Source of the DNA: Chitinophaga hostae
Lineage (GTDB): Bacteria; Bacteroidota; Bacteroidia; Chitinophagales; Chitinophagaceae
Direction: 5' to 3'
DNA length: 64,000 nt
Assembly (NCBI RefSeq): GCF_018224885.1
Contig: NZ_JAGTXB010000013.1
Location: 1 to 64,000, forward strand
The translations under genes were made by a program, and so were the position numbers. The notes beneath the pieces are model-generated. The model was not told where the DNA came from. It did no database searches and saw only the letters and a list, made by a program, of their open reading frames with translations. Of this stretch, positions 17,206-26,015 are shown in pieces (position 1 is the stretch's first letter; each line of letters starts with the position of its first letter).

Positions 17206-18372
17206 ATGAATAAACGAAAGATTGCCATATTCGGATCAACCGGATCCATTGGCATACAGGCACTGGAGGTGATCGCTGCGCATCCCGACAGATTTAGTGT
17301 AGAAGTACTCACCGCACAGCAGAATGCAGACCTGCTTATTGAGCAGGCGCTGAAATTCAAGCCCAACGCGGTAGTGATAGGCAGTGAAGCGAAGTATAAG
17401 CAGGTAAAAGACATTTTATTTGATAAAGGCATTAAAGTATTTGCCGGTCCGAAGGCCATGGTGGAAGTAGCTGCCTGGAGCTCTATTGACATGGTGCTGG
17501 CGGCTATCATGGGATTTGCAGGATTGGCGCCTACTTTATCTGCCATTGAACAGGGGACCCCGGTGGCATTGGCCAACAAGGAAACCCTCGTAGTAGCGGG
17601 AGATATTGTGATGGCGACTGCGCGCAGGAAAAATGTGCCCATTATCCCGGTGGATTCTGAGCATTCCGCTATCTTCCAGTGTTTGCTGGGAGAGCCTTTC
17701 AGCAAGGTAGAGAAGGTAATTCTCACTGCTTCCGGCGGTCCTTTCCTGGGTAAGAAACCCAATTTCCTCATCAATGTAAAGAAAGACCATGCCCTGCAGC
17801 ATCCTAACTGGAGCATGGGCGCCAAAATAACGATCGACTCCGCCACCCTGATGAATAAAGGGCTGGAGATGATTGAAGCGCGTTGGTTGTTTGGCCTGGC
17901 GCCGGAAAATATCGAAGTGGTGATACATGCACAATCTATCATCCATTCCATGGTGCAGTTTGTAGACGGCTCCCTGAAAGCACAGATGGGATTGCCGGAT
18001 ATGAAACTGCCTATTCAGTATGCCCTGGGCTATCCTGACCGTTTGGCCAACGATTTCCCGCGGTTTTCTTTCCGGAACTATCCTTCGCTCACTTTTGAAC
18101 AGCCGGATACCAAAACATTCCGTAACCTGGCGATTGCCATTGAAGCCATGCATAAGGGCGGAAATGCTGCCTGCGTGATGAATGCTGCTAATGAAGAAGT
18201 GGTGAATGCCTTCCTGAAAAACAGGATCGGCTTCCTGCAGATGACCGAAGTAATCGAGGAAACGCTGGTTAAAATACCATTTATTGAAACCCCGACCCTG
18301 CACGATTATTACGAATGCGATAATGCCGCACGCGAACATGCTGCTTCCCTTATCAATTCTATCGTTATATAA
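17206..18372 (+). CDS. dxr: 1-deoxy-D-xylulose-5-phosphate reductoisomerase
   Basis: The 388-residue enzyme catalyses the NADPH-dependent second step of the MEP isoprenoid pathway, DXP to MEP. Visible signatures are the NADPH loop GSTGSIG (10-16), NKETLV (124-129), the metal ligands D150 and E152 in PVDSEHSAIFQ, ASGGPF (175-180), and the substrate-binding stretch NWSMGAKITIDSATLMNKGLE ending in E221 (metal). Length and motifs are complete. It is followed 85 bases later by rseP, a common neighbour in Bacteroidota. Confidence 0.98.
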   Translation: MNKRKIAIFGSTGSIGIQALEVIAAHPDRFSVEVLTAQQNADLLIEQALKFKPNAVVIGSEAKYKQVKDILFDKGIKVFAGPKAMVEVAAWSSIDMVLAAIMGFAGLAPTLSAIEQGTPVALANKETLVVAGDIVMATARRKNVPIIPVDSEHSAIFQCLLGEPFSKVEKVILTASGGPFLGKKPNFLINVKKDHALQHPNWSMGAKITIDSATLMNKGLEMIEARWLFGLAPENIEVVIHAQSIIHSMVQFVDGSLKAQMGLPDMKLPIQYALGYPDRLANDFPRFSFRNYPSLTFEQPDTKTFRNLAIAIEAMHKGGNAACVMNAANEEVVNAFLKNRIGFLQMTEVIEETLVKIPFIETPTLHDYYECDNAAREHAASLINSIVI

Positions 18373-18457
18373 ATTGTCAAATAAAAATTAACAAAGAGTT
18401 TTGCCGGAATATGTATTAAAACTGATATATTAGGCAGATTAAAGCAGAAAAAATTAA

Positions 18458-19792
18458 ATGACTACAGAGGTAATATTGGTGAAAGCCGGACAGTTATTAC
18501 TGTCACTCTCTATTTTGGTAGTATTGCATGAGTTAGGCCATTTTATCCCGGCCAAGTTGTTCAAGACCAGGGTGGAAAAATTCTATTTGTTCTTTGATCC
18601 ATGGTTTTCCCTTTTTAAAATCAAGAAAGGAGAAACGGAATATGGCGTCGGCTGGCTACCGTTGGGAGGATATGTAAAAATATCCGGGATGATAGATGAG
18701 AGTATGGATAAAGAGCAGCTGGCTAAACCGCCGCAGCCCTGGGAGTTCAGGGCAAAACCGGCCTGGCAGCGGTTGATTATTATGATTGGCGGGGTAACCG
18801 TTAATATCCTGCTCGCCTTTTTCATATATGCGATGCTGTTATGGCATTATGGAGAAAGTTACCTGCCGGTAAGTGAAGTTAAATACGGTATTCAGGCCGA
18901 TTCCCTGGCAAAAAGTATTGGTATCAAAGACGGGGATAAGATCCTGACCATTGACCACCGCGCTATCAAATCGTTTGAATCCATTCCCGGAGATATCATT
19001 CTGCATGAAGCTAAAAGTATACAGGTAGACCGTGACGGGCAGGAAGTAAATATTCCTATCCCGGAAGGTTTTGTGAGAGGGCTGCTGAAACAGAAAGTAC
19101 CTTTTGCGATGCCGCGTTTCCCGTTTGTAGCTGACAGCGTATTGGCCGGAAGCGCCGCTGCCAAAGTAAATGTGCAGAAAGGTGATCAGCTGGTAGCCAT
19201 CAATGGCTTGGCCGTTCCATATTATAATGACTTTGCCAAAGAGATCCGCAAGCATAAGAACGAATCCGTAATTGTGAGCGTATTGCGGGGAAAAGATACG
19301 ATCAATATGTCGGCCCAGCTGTCTGAAAAAGGCGAGTTTGGCGTATATCCAAAAATTCCGTTCACTTACGCCACCAAACATTTTACCTTCCTGGAATCGT
19401 TCCCCGCAGGGTTTAATAAAGGCATCGATAAGCTGATGGATTATGTAAGACAGTTCCGTTTGATCTTTGTTTCCAAAGAAGTAAAAGTGACAGAATCAGT
19501 TGGTGGCTTTGGCAGCATTGCCAATTTGTTCCCGGAAGTATGGGACTGGGTTTCCTTCTGGCAGCTCACCGCTTTCCTGTCTATTATCCTGGCATTCATG
19601 AATATCCTGCCTATTCCGGCGCTGGATGGTGGTCATGTGCTCTTCCTGTTGTACGAAATCATCACCGGCCGCAAACCGAGTGAGAAGTTCCTGGAATACG
19701 CACAGATCGTAGGCATGGTGCTGTTGTTCAGTGTGTTGCTGTTTGCAAACGGACTGGATATCTGGAGAAGTATCAGTAAATGGTTTTCTTAA
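18458..19792 (+). CDS. rseP: Site-2 protease RseP (M50 family)
   Basis: The 444-residue membrane protease has the zinc motif H24-E-L-G-H28 in the first membrane helix. Two PDZ-like regions follow (around IKDGDKILTID and VQKGDQLVAINGLAV), and the C-terminal NILPIPALDGGH supplies the third metal ligand. RseP cuts anti-sigma factors and signal-peptide remnants inside the membrane. In this genome the several ECF sigma/FecR pairs nearby are plausible substrates (inference). It is expressed after dxr and closed by a terminator. Confidence 0.96.
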   Translation: MTTEVILVKAGQLLLSLSILVVLHELGHFIPAKLFKTRVEKFYLFFDPWFSLFKIKKGETEYGVGWLPLGGYVKISGMIDESMDKEQLAKPPQPWEFRAKPAWQRLIIMIGGVTVNILLAFFIYAMLLWHYGESYLPVSEVKYGIQADSLAKSIGIKDGDKILTIDHRAIKSFESIPGDIILHEAKSIQVDRDGQEVNIPIPEGFVRGLLKQKVPFAMPRFPFVADSVLAGSAAAKVNVQKGDQLVAINGLAVPYYNDFAKEIRKHKNESVIVSVLRGKDTINMSAQLSEKGEFGVYPKIPFTYATKHFTFLESFPAGFNKGIDKLMDYVRQFRLIFVSKEVKVTESVGGFGSIANLFPEVWDWVSFWQLTAFLSIILAFMNILPIPALDGGHVLFLLYEIITGRKPSEKFLEYAQIVGMVLLFSVLLFANGLDIWRSISKWFS

Positions 19793-19818
19793 CAACAATG
19801 GATAAATTGTTTTAAAGA

Positions 19819-19852
19819 AAGTTGCAGGAGTAATTCTTCTGCAACTTTTTTA
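19819..19852 (+). terminator. Terminator of dxr-rseP
   Basis: The stem aagttgcag / ctgcaactt with an 11-base loop is followed by six T. It lies 27 bases after the rseP stop. Confidence 0.88.
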
Positions 19853-19883
19853 TTTGATACAGGAAGAAAAAATCGTATCTTTG
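19853..19883 (+). promoter_or_regulatory. Bacteroidota promoter of tmRNA
   Basis: TTTG at 19853-19856 and TATCTTTG at 19876-19883 are separated by 19 bases. This matches the Bacteroidota housekeeping consensus (TTTG, 19-21 bases, TAnnTTTG). The mature tmRNA starts 15 bases after the -7 box. Confidence 0.82.
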
Positions 19884-19897
19884 TGTGCTATTTTACC

Positions 19898-20268
19898 GGG
19901 GATGCCTGGTTTTGACAGCATAGATCTTTGAAAGTGTAAGCATGCCGTGCGTTGGATAATTAGCACGATAATCTGAATATTCAAACTCTAATTGGCGAAT
20001 CTAATTACGCCATGGCTGCCTAATCAGAGATTAGACATCCATTATAGCCGCCTGAAGTTGTTGCCTTATGCGACTTCCGCCGCTGAATCATAAACCCATA
20101 GGGATAGGTATTCATGGTTTCTGTGAGTGAATACTGAAGCTACAACGGATACGGACACGGTTGGTTAGTTACGCCCCTGCCAGGTCCCGACAACTCAATG
20201 CGTAAATAAGCATGTAGAAAGCTTTCGGCGAATATGTTTGGACGCGGGTTCGATTCCCGCCATCTCCA
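19898..20268 (+). ncRNA. ssrA: Transfer-messenger RNA (tmRNA)
   Basis: The 5' end GGGGATG pairs with CATCTCC near the 3' end (20261-20267), and the T arm GCGGGTTCGATTCCCGC precedes it, as in alanyl-tRNA-like tmRNA. An internal reading frame encodes a proteolysis tag ending in YAMAA. Several pseudoknot-like GC stems lie between. After the discriminator A20268 the DNA reads CCT, so the CCA tail is not encoded and must be added. tmRNA with SmpB rescues stalled ribosomes. It has its own promoter and terminator. Confidence 0.96.
19994..20023 (+). other. tmRNA tag reading frame (GESNYAMAA, stop)
   Basis: The codons ggc gaa tct aat tac gcc atg gct gcc taa give Gly-Glu-Ser-Asn-Tyr-Ala-Met-Ala-Ala. 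This resembles known Bacteroidota tags with YALAA or YAMAA ends recognised by ClpXP. The exact resume codon may lie one or two codons upstream. Confidence 0.8.
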
Positions 20269-20308
20269 CCTTTGGACGCGGTTTCATTTTACCGCTTTTC
20301 AAGATTTT

Positions 20309-20338
20309 AAAAGTCACTGATTTTCAGTGACTTTTTTT
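20309..20338 (+). terminator. Terminator of tmRNA
   Basis: An 11-bp stem (aaagtcactga / tcagtgacttt) with a 3-base loop continues directly into a T run. It lies 40 bases after the tmRNA 3' end. Confidence 0.88.
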
Positions 20339-20374
20339 ATTTCTATAAGCTCAAAAAAGGACATTATTGTTGAT

Positions 20375-20430
20375 AATTCGGTTAGTAAATCGGTTAGTCT
20401 TTTGTCTGCGGATTCACTAACCGAATTTTT
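20375..20430. repeat. Inverted repeat with nested direct repeat
   Basis: aattcggttagt (20375-20386) pairs with actaaccgaatt (20416-20427), followed by T. A second cggttagt lies at 20391-20398. It could terminate the - strand accessory block or be a recombination remnant near the tmRNA end. Confidence 0.6.
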
Positions 20431-20451
20431 CGGAAATCAGTGAAGATCTTC

Positions 20452-20721
20452 TTAGTAAAGGAGGGTTCGATCCCGGAAAAATAGGTGTTTGTCGATCCTT
20501 TTCCGGCTTAATGGCAAACCGACAACAAACCAACGGAAAAGCCTATACGCCAGATTAACAATAGAAGGTGTTCGATCCTCTTTGAGGTAGTAGCAGATGC
20601 CACGGCCCAGCCGGATAATCTTCTTTTCAGCTGTAAGCCGGTGCAAGGCAAGACGCACAGCAGAAAAATCTCCCAGGGCGCTTTCTTGTTTCCATGCCAG
20701 ATTTGAGGACTTACTTATCAA
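20452..20721 (-). pseudogene. Truncated DUF6088/AbiEi-like antitoxin remnant
   Basis: The 89-residue frame contains a stretch (GDFSAVRLALHRLTAEKKIIRLGRGICYYLKED) that resembles the winged-helix part of DUF6088/AbiEi-type antitoxin proteins, which are usually ~200 residues. The N-terminal part is missing, because the frame runs into the end of the neighbouring head-GIN gene. After KEDRT the family's C-terminal domain (PTGxYAL) is not present in any frame. I read it as a broken leftover of a toxin-antitoxin or mobile module beside tmRNA. It may not be expressed. Confidence 0.4.
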
Positions 20722-21499
20722 GGTCGGGCGCTATCTCCCTGACCGCTGCACTGGTTGAAACTGGAAAATTTTTTCTATCCAGTGGGCCCATGTAGTTAAG
20801 CACACTATTGCCGGTTGCTTTGCCGGTTATAGCTGTCGAGGCCTGTACAGTAGCAATACTGCTGCCTTCCATCGAAATCAAAAAGTCCTGGGTCTTCAAT
20901 TGTGCTCCCTTAAATATTGAAGAGCCTTCCACTTGAAGTTTGGCCTGATCGGCATGGCCCTTTAAGATAAGGGTGGCTGAGGCATCTATTTTTCCTTTTA
21001 GCAAATGGAGCTGAACTTGTCCTTGTAAGCCCGAGGAACCACTGAGATTCAGCTCAAGTTCCGGCTGCTTAAATGTTCCCGCTAATACAACATTAGCTGA
21101 TCCGCTGAGCTGTATATTCTTTAATTGTGGCATACTGAGCCAGACCGAAATCTTGTTTGGATTTTCACCGGCTTGCATACCGGTGTGAACGCCGGAATAT
21201 CCCCAGTTATAAGCGTTGTTTTCTTCCAGACGAATGGTTAATATACCATCTTTGACGGTTGTTTGTACAAACTTGAAGATCCTGGTTTCCGGTACCCCAA
21301 CTTTTACCAGTGAAGTGCTTTCATTGGTGATCACTATATCGACCGATGCATCTGCGATAACCGCATTAAAGTTACCTAATTTGCGTTCCTCGATCACAAG
21401 CTTAGTTGTTGTATCCCTAGGAGCAGAAGCTTGTAGATCGGGAAGGTGGAATAAGCTAAAAAGGAGAAGACTAACGAAGGCTTTTGGATAATTTTTCAT
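20711..21499 (-). CDS. Secreted head-GIN domain (DUF2807) protein
   Basis: This 262-residue protein has a signal peptide (cleavage near LQASA). The body is right-handed beta-helix-like, with repeats of the type LxLSGSSxLxGxV, IDASATLILKGHADQAKLQVEGSS and FLISMEGSSIATVQA, characteristic of the putative auto-transporter adhesin head GIN domain. Function in the family is not established. It ends overlapping the truncated DUF6088-like frame and is the most distal gene of a - strand block that begins with the ECF sigma at 25481. Confidence 0.85.
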   Translation of the reverse strand: MKNYPKAFVSLLLFSLFHLPDLQASAPRDTTTKLVIEERKLGNFNAVIADASVDIVITNESTSLVKVGVPETRIFKFVQTTVKDGILTIRLEENNAYNWGYSGVHTGMQAGENPNKISVWLSMPQLKNIQLSGSANVVLAGTFKQPELELNLSGSSGLQGQVQLHLLKGKIDASATLILKGHADQAKLQVEGSSIFKGAQLKTQDFLISMEGSSIATVQASTAITGKATGNSVLNYMGPLDRKNFPVSTSAAVREIAPDLDK

Positions 21500-21553
21500 G
21501 ATGCCAGATTGAAATGAATAATATTGATTATGTATTCGTTTTGATTGAAATGG

Positions 21554-23980
21554 CTATTGTTGATCTATCCGCTCATTACTGAGTTTTTTAACTTCAGGCT
21601 TGGCTAATGTTTTTCCGAAGGAATAACTGAGTGCAATAGAAAAATATCTGGATTTAATCTGAGTATAAGCATACTGCTCATAATAAGCTGAATTGATTGT
21701 ATAACCGTAGTTTTTGGTTTTGAATACATCGTAAATATCCAGGTTCATCGTCAGCCGCTTACCAAACAGGCTTTGCTGGATGCCTGCATTGACACTGCCA
21801 ATACCTCTTCTTTTAGCCTGGAATTCATAACTATTGGAATTATAGAAACCTGTTAAGCGAAAGAGCGTTTGTGGACTAAGTGTAAAAGTATTGCGCAAAG
21901 AACCCGAGAAGTAAGGTTTAGGTTTATAATAAATATTGTTGAGGCTATCAGTGCTTAAATACCCATTGGATAGACCGATATACGAATTGAGCTGCCACCA
22001 GCTGGTGATTTTATGACTGTAAATGACCGACAGTGCCAGATTTTTCATGTCAGTCGCATTGGTATTGGTGGTAATGACATGGTTATATACCGGGCTATAG
22101 GTCGTAATGGGATAGATATAGGAATCCTTCGTCTGGTTATAAGCCAGTGTCAGGATGATCGAATTGGCAGAAGTCCACTGGTTGGTGTACTGCAATTCCA
22201 GTTTATTGCTGTAAGCAGGTTTTAAAAAAGGATTACCGGTTTGATAATTATTGGGATCGGAGATATTCACAAAAGGATCTAACAGATCATAAGGCGGACG
22301 GTCAATTTTTCGGGCATAAGAAAAATCTATACTTTGGAAATCTGATAATTTATACGAAAGGGTCGCATTGGGAAACAGATTTCCATAGTCCTGTCTATGA
22401 GCCTGTTTAGTCGTGCTGCTGTTTATCCGAACGGTCGAATATTCATAGCGCAATCCCAGGCTGTAACTTAGCTTTTTAAAATGCTGTGTATACAGGGCAT
22501 AAGCAGCGGAAATATTCTCTCTATACTTTAAACTACCGGATAAAAGCGGGGCTCTGTTAAACTCAGTGGTAGCGAAATCAAAAAGGTCTACGGAATTATC
22601 GTTGTCAATCACCGAGTAGGAGGCTTTTAGCCCGAAAGCAAGTTTGCGTTCAGCACCTAAAGGTAAAGTATAGTCTGTCTGTACCTGCGAAGATTTATAG
22701 ATCCGGTTAGCATTACTCTGCTGGAGCAGCGAACGTCCAAAGTCAGGCTCCTGATCAGGGGAGAAATAGGAACGCGAGAAGTAATTAAATGGATTAAACC
22801 TGGTTTTGGTATAAAAACCACCAAGACAGAACTGCTCATCTTTTTGTTTGAAATTCCTGGTGTAATTCAGATTATAGGTATAATAATTTCCATTGTAATT
22901 GACCTTTTCATCCTGTAAAAAATAGCCCGATGGTTTACCCTGCCGATCCAGATTATCCGACCGGAGTATGGTTGGGAATCTGTTGTGAAATAAAGGAAAG
23001 TTAGCAGCAACATTGAGATAACTAGTGGAATCAATGGCATAGTTAATTTCAATCCTGGGATTCAAAACTTCTTGTTTTTGTGGCATTTGCGCCCGCTGAA
23101 TGTTGACGGCATTCTCCGGATTACCTTGTTTGTTTTGAATATAGTTGTTCCGCAGATACAGGTCTTTGCGATATAAATAAGTCAGGCCAAATGAATAGGT
23201 AAATTTATTTTTCGTATAATCTATATTCAAGCCATTCCAGGTACCCGGTAAGGTTTCATATTTGGAAGCGATAGTTCCAAAGAAACCCTGACTGTATTTG
23301 TTTTTTAATTTAATATCAATTAGACCACCACCGGTGAGGGCATCATATTTAGCTGAAGGATTGGTATTGACGGTGATGGCTACTATCCGTTCAGCGGAGA
23401 TGCCTTTCAGGTAATTCTGCAATTCCTGACCGGATAAATTTAGCAGTTTACCATTGACCATGATCCGGGCAGTATTTCCTTTGAGCTTGATATCATCACT
23501 TTCTGCACTCACTCCCGGAACTTGAGCCAATAAGTCCACTGCTGTCCCGGTTTTGTTGATACTTTTGTCATCGGGATTAAACTGGAAGCCACCTCCAAAA
23601 CTTTCAATCAGATTTTTTCTACCACTTACGGTCATTTGTTCTAATCTAACAGACTTAGGTTGCAGCAGAATTTGCCACACGGTATCGATGTTGCCGGATG
23701 AGAGATGAACATCTTTGGAGTAAGCCAGATAGCCCATCATGCTTACCCCTAAAGTATATGGCCCAGTGAAGATTGATCCTATGACTATCCTTCCGTTTTC
23801 ATCCGCTTGTTGGGAAACTGTTTTCCCTTGTGCAGACTTTAATGAAACAATGGCATAAGGGAGCGGTTGACGATTATTGCTGTCAGCTATCACAGCTTTA
23901 AAGGATATATTGGAGACTTGTTGCGCAAAGCCGAGTATTGGAATGAGCATGCCGATGGCTACTAGAAATGATTGTTTCAT
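21554..23980 (-). CDS. TonB-receptor-like outer-membrane beta-barrel protein (OMP_b-brl_3 type)
   Basis: The 808-residue protein has a signal peptide (GFAQ), then a carboxypeptidase-regulatory-like domain at ~25-110 (PYAIVSLKSAQGK, DENGRIVIG). A plug-like region follows at ~115-225 (VDLLAQVPGVSAESDDIKLKGN, ARIMVNGK, ITVNTNPSAKYDALTGGGLIDIKLKN), and then a long barrel. This is the outer-membrane barrel family related to TonB-dependent receptors but lacking a SusD partner. The neighbouring ECF sigma, small membrane protein and DUF4252 gene suggest regulated expression as one unit. Substrate unknown. Confidence 0.88.
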   Translation of the reverse strand: MKQSFLVAIGMLIPILGFAQQVSNISFKAVIADSNNRQPLPYAIVSLKSAQGKTVSQQADENGRIVIGSIFTGPYTLGVSMMGYLAYSKDVHLSSGNIDTVWQILLQPKSVRLEQMTVSGRKNLIESFGGGFQFNPDDKSINKTGTAVDLLAQVPGVSAESDDIKLKGNTARIMVNGKLLNLSGQELQNYLKGISAERIVAITVNTNPSAKYDALTGGGLIDIKLKNKYSQGFFGTIASKYETLPGTWNGLNIDYTKNKFTYSFGLTYLYRKDLYLRNNYIQNKQGNPENAVNIQRAQMPQKQEVLNPRIEINYAIDSTSYLNVAANFPLFHNRFPTILRSDNLDRQGKPSGYFLQDEKVNYNGNYYTYNLNYTRNFKQKDEQFCLGGFYTKTRFNPFNYFSRSYFSPDQEPDFGRSLLQQSNANRIYKSSQVQTDYTLPLGAERKLAFGLKASYSVIDNDNSVDLFDFATTEFNRAPLLSGSLKYRENISAAYALYTQHFKKLSYSLGLRYEYSTVRINSSTTKQAHRQDYGNLFPNATLSYKLSDFQSIDFSYARKIDRPPYDLLDPFVNISDPNNYQTGNPFLKPAYSNKLELQYTNQWTSANSIILTLAYNQTKDSYIYPITTYSPVYNHVITTNTNATDMKNLALSVIYSHKITSWWQLNSYIGLSNGYLSTDSLNNIYYKPKPYFSGSLRNTFTLSPQTLFRLTGFYNSNSYEFQAKRRGIGSVNAGIQQSLFGKRLTMNLDIYDVFKTKNYGYTINSAYYEQYAYTQIKSRYFSIALSYSFGKTLAKPEVKKLSNERIDQQ

Positions 23981-24043
23981 AGCACCTAAGATTATATTAA
24001 GCAGTAAAATAGTAGTGGATTAAGTTCCCGTTGTAATGTTTCC

Positions 24044-24547
24044 TTAGCGGTTTTCTGACAAGGCACGAACGCTTTCCAGGTCGATCTGATCCCCGATGAA
24101 GCTACTGACTGTCAAATGCCCCCAGGCTATAGAGACAACCGCAATTTCTTTAATGAGCTGTTTGCCGCGTGTATAAATAATGACGGTAGAATTGGCGGTT
24201 ACTTTACGGTAATATTGGTCATAACGCCGGTCTTTTTTGACTTGCTGATCTAATTGTTCAAGCATGCTGCTTGTAAATTCAGGGGTCACCGGCATGCTTA
24301 AATTCTTATAGGTTTTAACCTGTTTCATGATTCTGGCGATAGAAGGGTGCTTCCAGGCTTCCTTATCATTCAACCTTTTTACCATCGCTTCTCCCATCAT
24401 CTGGGCGTCATAGCCCGGCATTTTAGCATAGGTGGTAAAATAGGCATCAACAAAGCTATCGTCAGCTTTACCACTGTTCCTTTCCTGACCAAAGGCCAGG
24501 TTAAAGGAGAGCGATAGGAGAAGCAGGATGATAAATTGAGCTTTCAT
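24044..24547 (-). CDS. DUF4252-like secreted protein
   Basis: The 167-residue protein has a clear signal peptide ending near AFGQ. The rest is a compact alpha/beta sequence with MMGEAMVKRLN, IARIMKQVKTYKNLSM and IIYTRGKQLIKEIAVV, resembling DUF4252 proteins. These are often encoded next to small ECF sigma operons in Bacteroidota. No catalytic residues are evident. It begins 2 bases after the stop of the small membrane protein gene, so the three are cotranscribed. Confidence 0.7.
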   Translation of the reverse strand: MKAQFIILLLLSLSFNLAFGQERNSGKADDSFVDAYFTTYAKMPGYDAQMMGEAMVKRLNDKEAWKHPSIARIMKQVKTYKNLSMPVTPEFTSSMLEQLDQQVKKDRRYDQYYRKVTANSTVIIYTRGKQLIKEIAVVSIAWGHLTVSSFIGDQIDLESVRALSENR

Positions 24548-24549
24548 AA

Positions 24550-24996
24550 TTAATTGTTTAAGCCGGGTATAACCGCGTTTTTAACTGCGTTATTCAGATT
24601 TGCGTCGGCCTGATTCAAGAGATTTGAAATTCGCATCAGGTCTGCCTCCACATTTTGTTGCAGCAGGGCTTCTGCTTTGTTTCTTTCATAGCGCCTATAG
24701 CTTTGGCTGATCGCAACAGTCGTTAACGCGAGAATTGCCACGGCAGCGACCTGACGCAGCGTTCTTCTCCAGACTGATAATCTGTGGATACGGCTTTCTG
24801 ATGAAGAAGTCCTGAACTCCTGTATTGGAGTATCCAACAGCTTAAATTCATTTACGGCTTGAAAAAAGGGCTGCTCGGAGACCTGTTGCGCAGGATGCTG
24901 TTCCAGGTATTGCTTTAAAGCGCGTTCTTCCGCCAGGGTCGTTTCTGCCGCGTAGTATTTTTCTAATAATCGTTTCAGTTCCGCTGCTTCCATCAT
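24550..24996 (-). CDS. Small single-pass membrane protein, probable anti-sigma factor
   Basis: The 148-residue protein has a cytoplasmic N-terminal helical part (~1-85: MMEAAELKRLLEKYYAAE, ALKQYLEQHP), one membrane segment at ~90-105 (VAAVAILALTTVAIS), and a short periplasmic tail with ADLMRISNLLNQADANLNN. It lacks the FecR domain. Its ATG overlaps the sigma-factor stop (ATGA), the usual coupling of sigma and anti-sigma. The anti-sigma role is inferred from position and topology. Confidence 0.65.
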   Translation of the reverse strand: MMEAAELKRLLEKYYAAETTLAEERALKQYLEQHPAQQVSEQPFFQAVNEFKLLDTPIQEFRTSSSESRIHRLSVWRRTLRQVAAVAILALTTVAISQSYRRYERNKAEALLQQNVEADLMRISNLLNQADANLNNAVKNAVIPGLNN

Positions 24997-25481
24997 TTCT
25001 GAGTATTTGTTTTGATAAATTGTCTGCCCCTGAAGAGGTAGACCTTCACTTGTGATGCTGAAATCTCCAGAATCTCTGCAATCTCTTTGTATTCCAACTC
25101 CTCGACTTCTCTTAAATAAAGGATGTTTTGTTGCAATTGGGGTAAGGGTTGGATCATGCTGAGGAATTGATGCTTCAGATCATCGATCACCATATGCTTT
25201 TCAATCTCATTGGGCTGGGGTTTCTCCGTCAACTCACCCAGTTCCAAATGCAATCGTCGCTGCCGGGCCTTTTGGAAGTTCAGGTAGGTGTTGCGGGTGA
25301 TCCGCATCCCATAAGCTTCCATGTTTTCCCATCTTTCCCATTGTTCCCGCATTTCCCATATTTTAATCAACGTATCCTGATGAATATCCTTAGCATCGCT
25401 CACATTTTTAGCGAGCGAATAGGCAAACCGATACAGTTTGGATTGACTACTCAAGAACTTTTCATACAGGCTTTGGTTCAT
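24993..25481 (-). CDS. ECF-type RNA polymerase sigma factor
   Basis: The 162-residue protein has sigma region 2 (LYRFAYSLAKNVSDAKDIHQDTLIKIWEM, ~15-45) and region 4 (QPLPQLQQNILYLREVEELEYKEIAEILEISASQVKVYLFRGRQFIK, ~112-158) with the helix-turn-helix. There is no long extension, so it is a minimal ECF factor. It leads the - strand block at 25481-20711. It lies back to back with another sigma gene at 26016, with 534 bases between. Confidence 0.9.
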   Translation of the reverse strand: MNQSLYEKFLSSQSKLYRFAYSLAKNVSDAKDIHQDTLIKIWEMREQWERWENMEAYGMRITRNTYLNFQKARQRRLHLELGELTEKPQPNEIEKHMVIDDLKHQFLSMIQPLPQLQQNILYLREVEELEYKEIAEILEISASQVKVYLFRGRQFIKTNTQK

Positions 25482-26015
25482 ATCTATTAGGGAGACAATT
25501 TGAAATCATCAAAAGTTACAATTCTTGAAAATTTTTTTTTGACCCGGTATATTATCGAAAGCTGATAACTTTCAGCTTGCTATTTAATCGGCTTCAGGTT
25601 GGAAATATGAATTGAATGCATGATTCTAATTTTAAGCATAAAGATGATAACATTCTAAATAGAAAAGAATGAACAATTCAATATTTACTAAGATTAAGGG
25701 AAATCCAGCGGTTAAAGTAATCGCTTTCTTACTCGTGGCACTAGCGATAACTATAAAAATCGGTGTATTAGGGTATGAATTTGTTCAATGACTAAAAGCG
25801 CATTAATCTACCGTGTTAGGTAAGCACTACGGTTCCCAACCAAGTTGCTATTTCACAATTTGCGGAGATTAATCCCAATGACTTTATAATTAGCCTTAAG
25901 TTTAATTGTTATTAACAAACCGGTAACAAAAGTAGTACTGTAGCCCCGGATTAATACTCCCGATTATGTGAATTTTTTAATATTATTGTGGTTAATACCA
26001 AGACTAATCAGTTAA
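25482..26015. other. Divergent intergenic region between two sigma genes
   Basis: The 534 bases are A/T-rich. They must hold promoters for both divergent sigma genes, but I see no clean TTTG/TAnnTTTG pair. TATTATTG just before the 26016 start is one base off. The only coding signal is a possible 40-residue membrane peptide, listed separately. Confidence 0.5.
25669..25791 (+). CDS. Possible 40-residue single-pass membrane peptide
   Basis: An ATG at 25669 opens 40 codons to TGA at 25791. The product has a charged N-terminus (MNNSIFTKIKGNPAVK), a hydrophobic stretch (VIAFLLVALAITI) and a short tail (KIGVLGYEFVQ). That is the look of small membrane proteins rather than random translation. There is no recognisable ribosome binding site, but Bacteroidota often lack one. 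No family is recognised. It could be a leader or regulator of the sigma locus. Confidence 0.35.
   Translation: MNNSIFTKIKGNPAVKVIAFLLVALAITIKIGVLGYEFVQ

Noticed and set aside
17536..18339. Long - strand frame (267 codons) opposite dxr, plus others opposite GH3-family, rseP and SusC genes
   Set aside because: These are antisense shadows of well-supported genes with no protein signatures.
20463..20477. gggttcgatcccgg resembling the tmRNA T arm, as a possible duplicated attachment site
   Set aside because: The match is short, lies inside the antitoxin-like remnant frame, and is not followed by the CATCTCC acceptor sequence. A true att copy should be longer.
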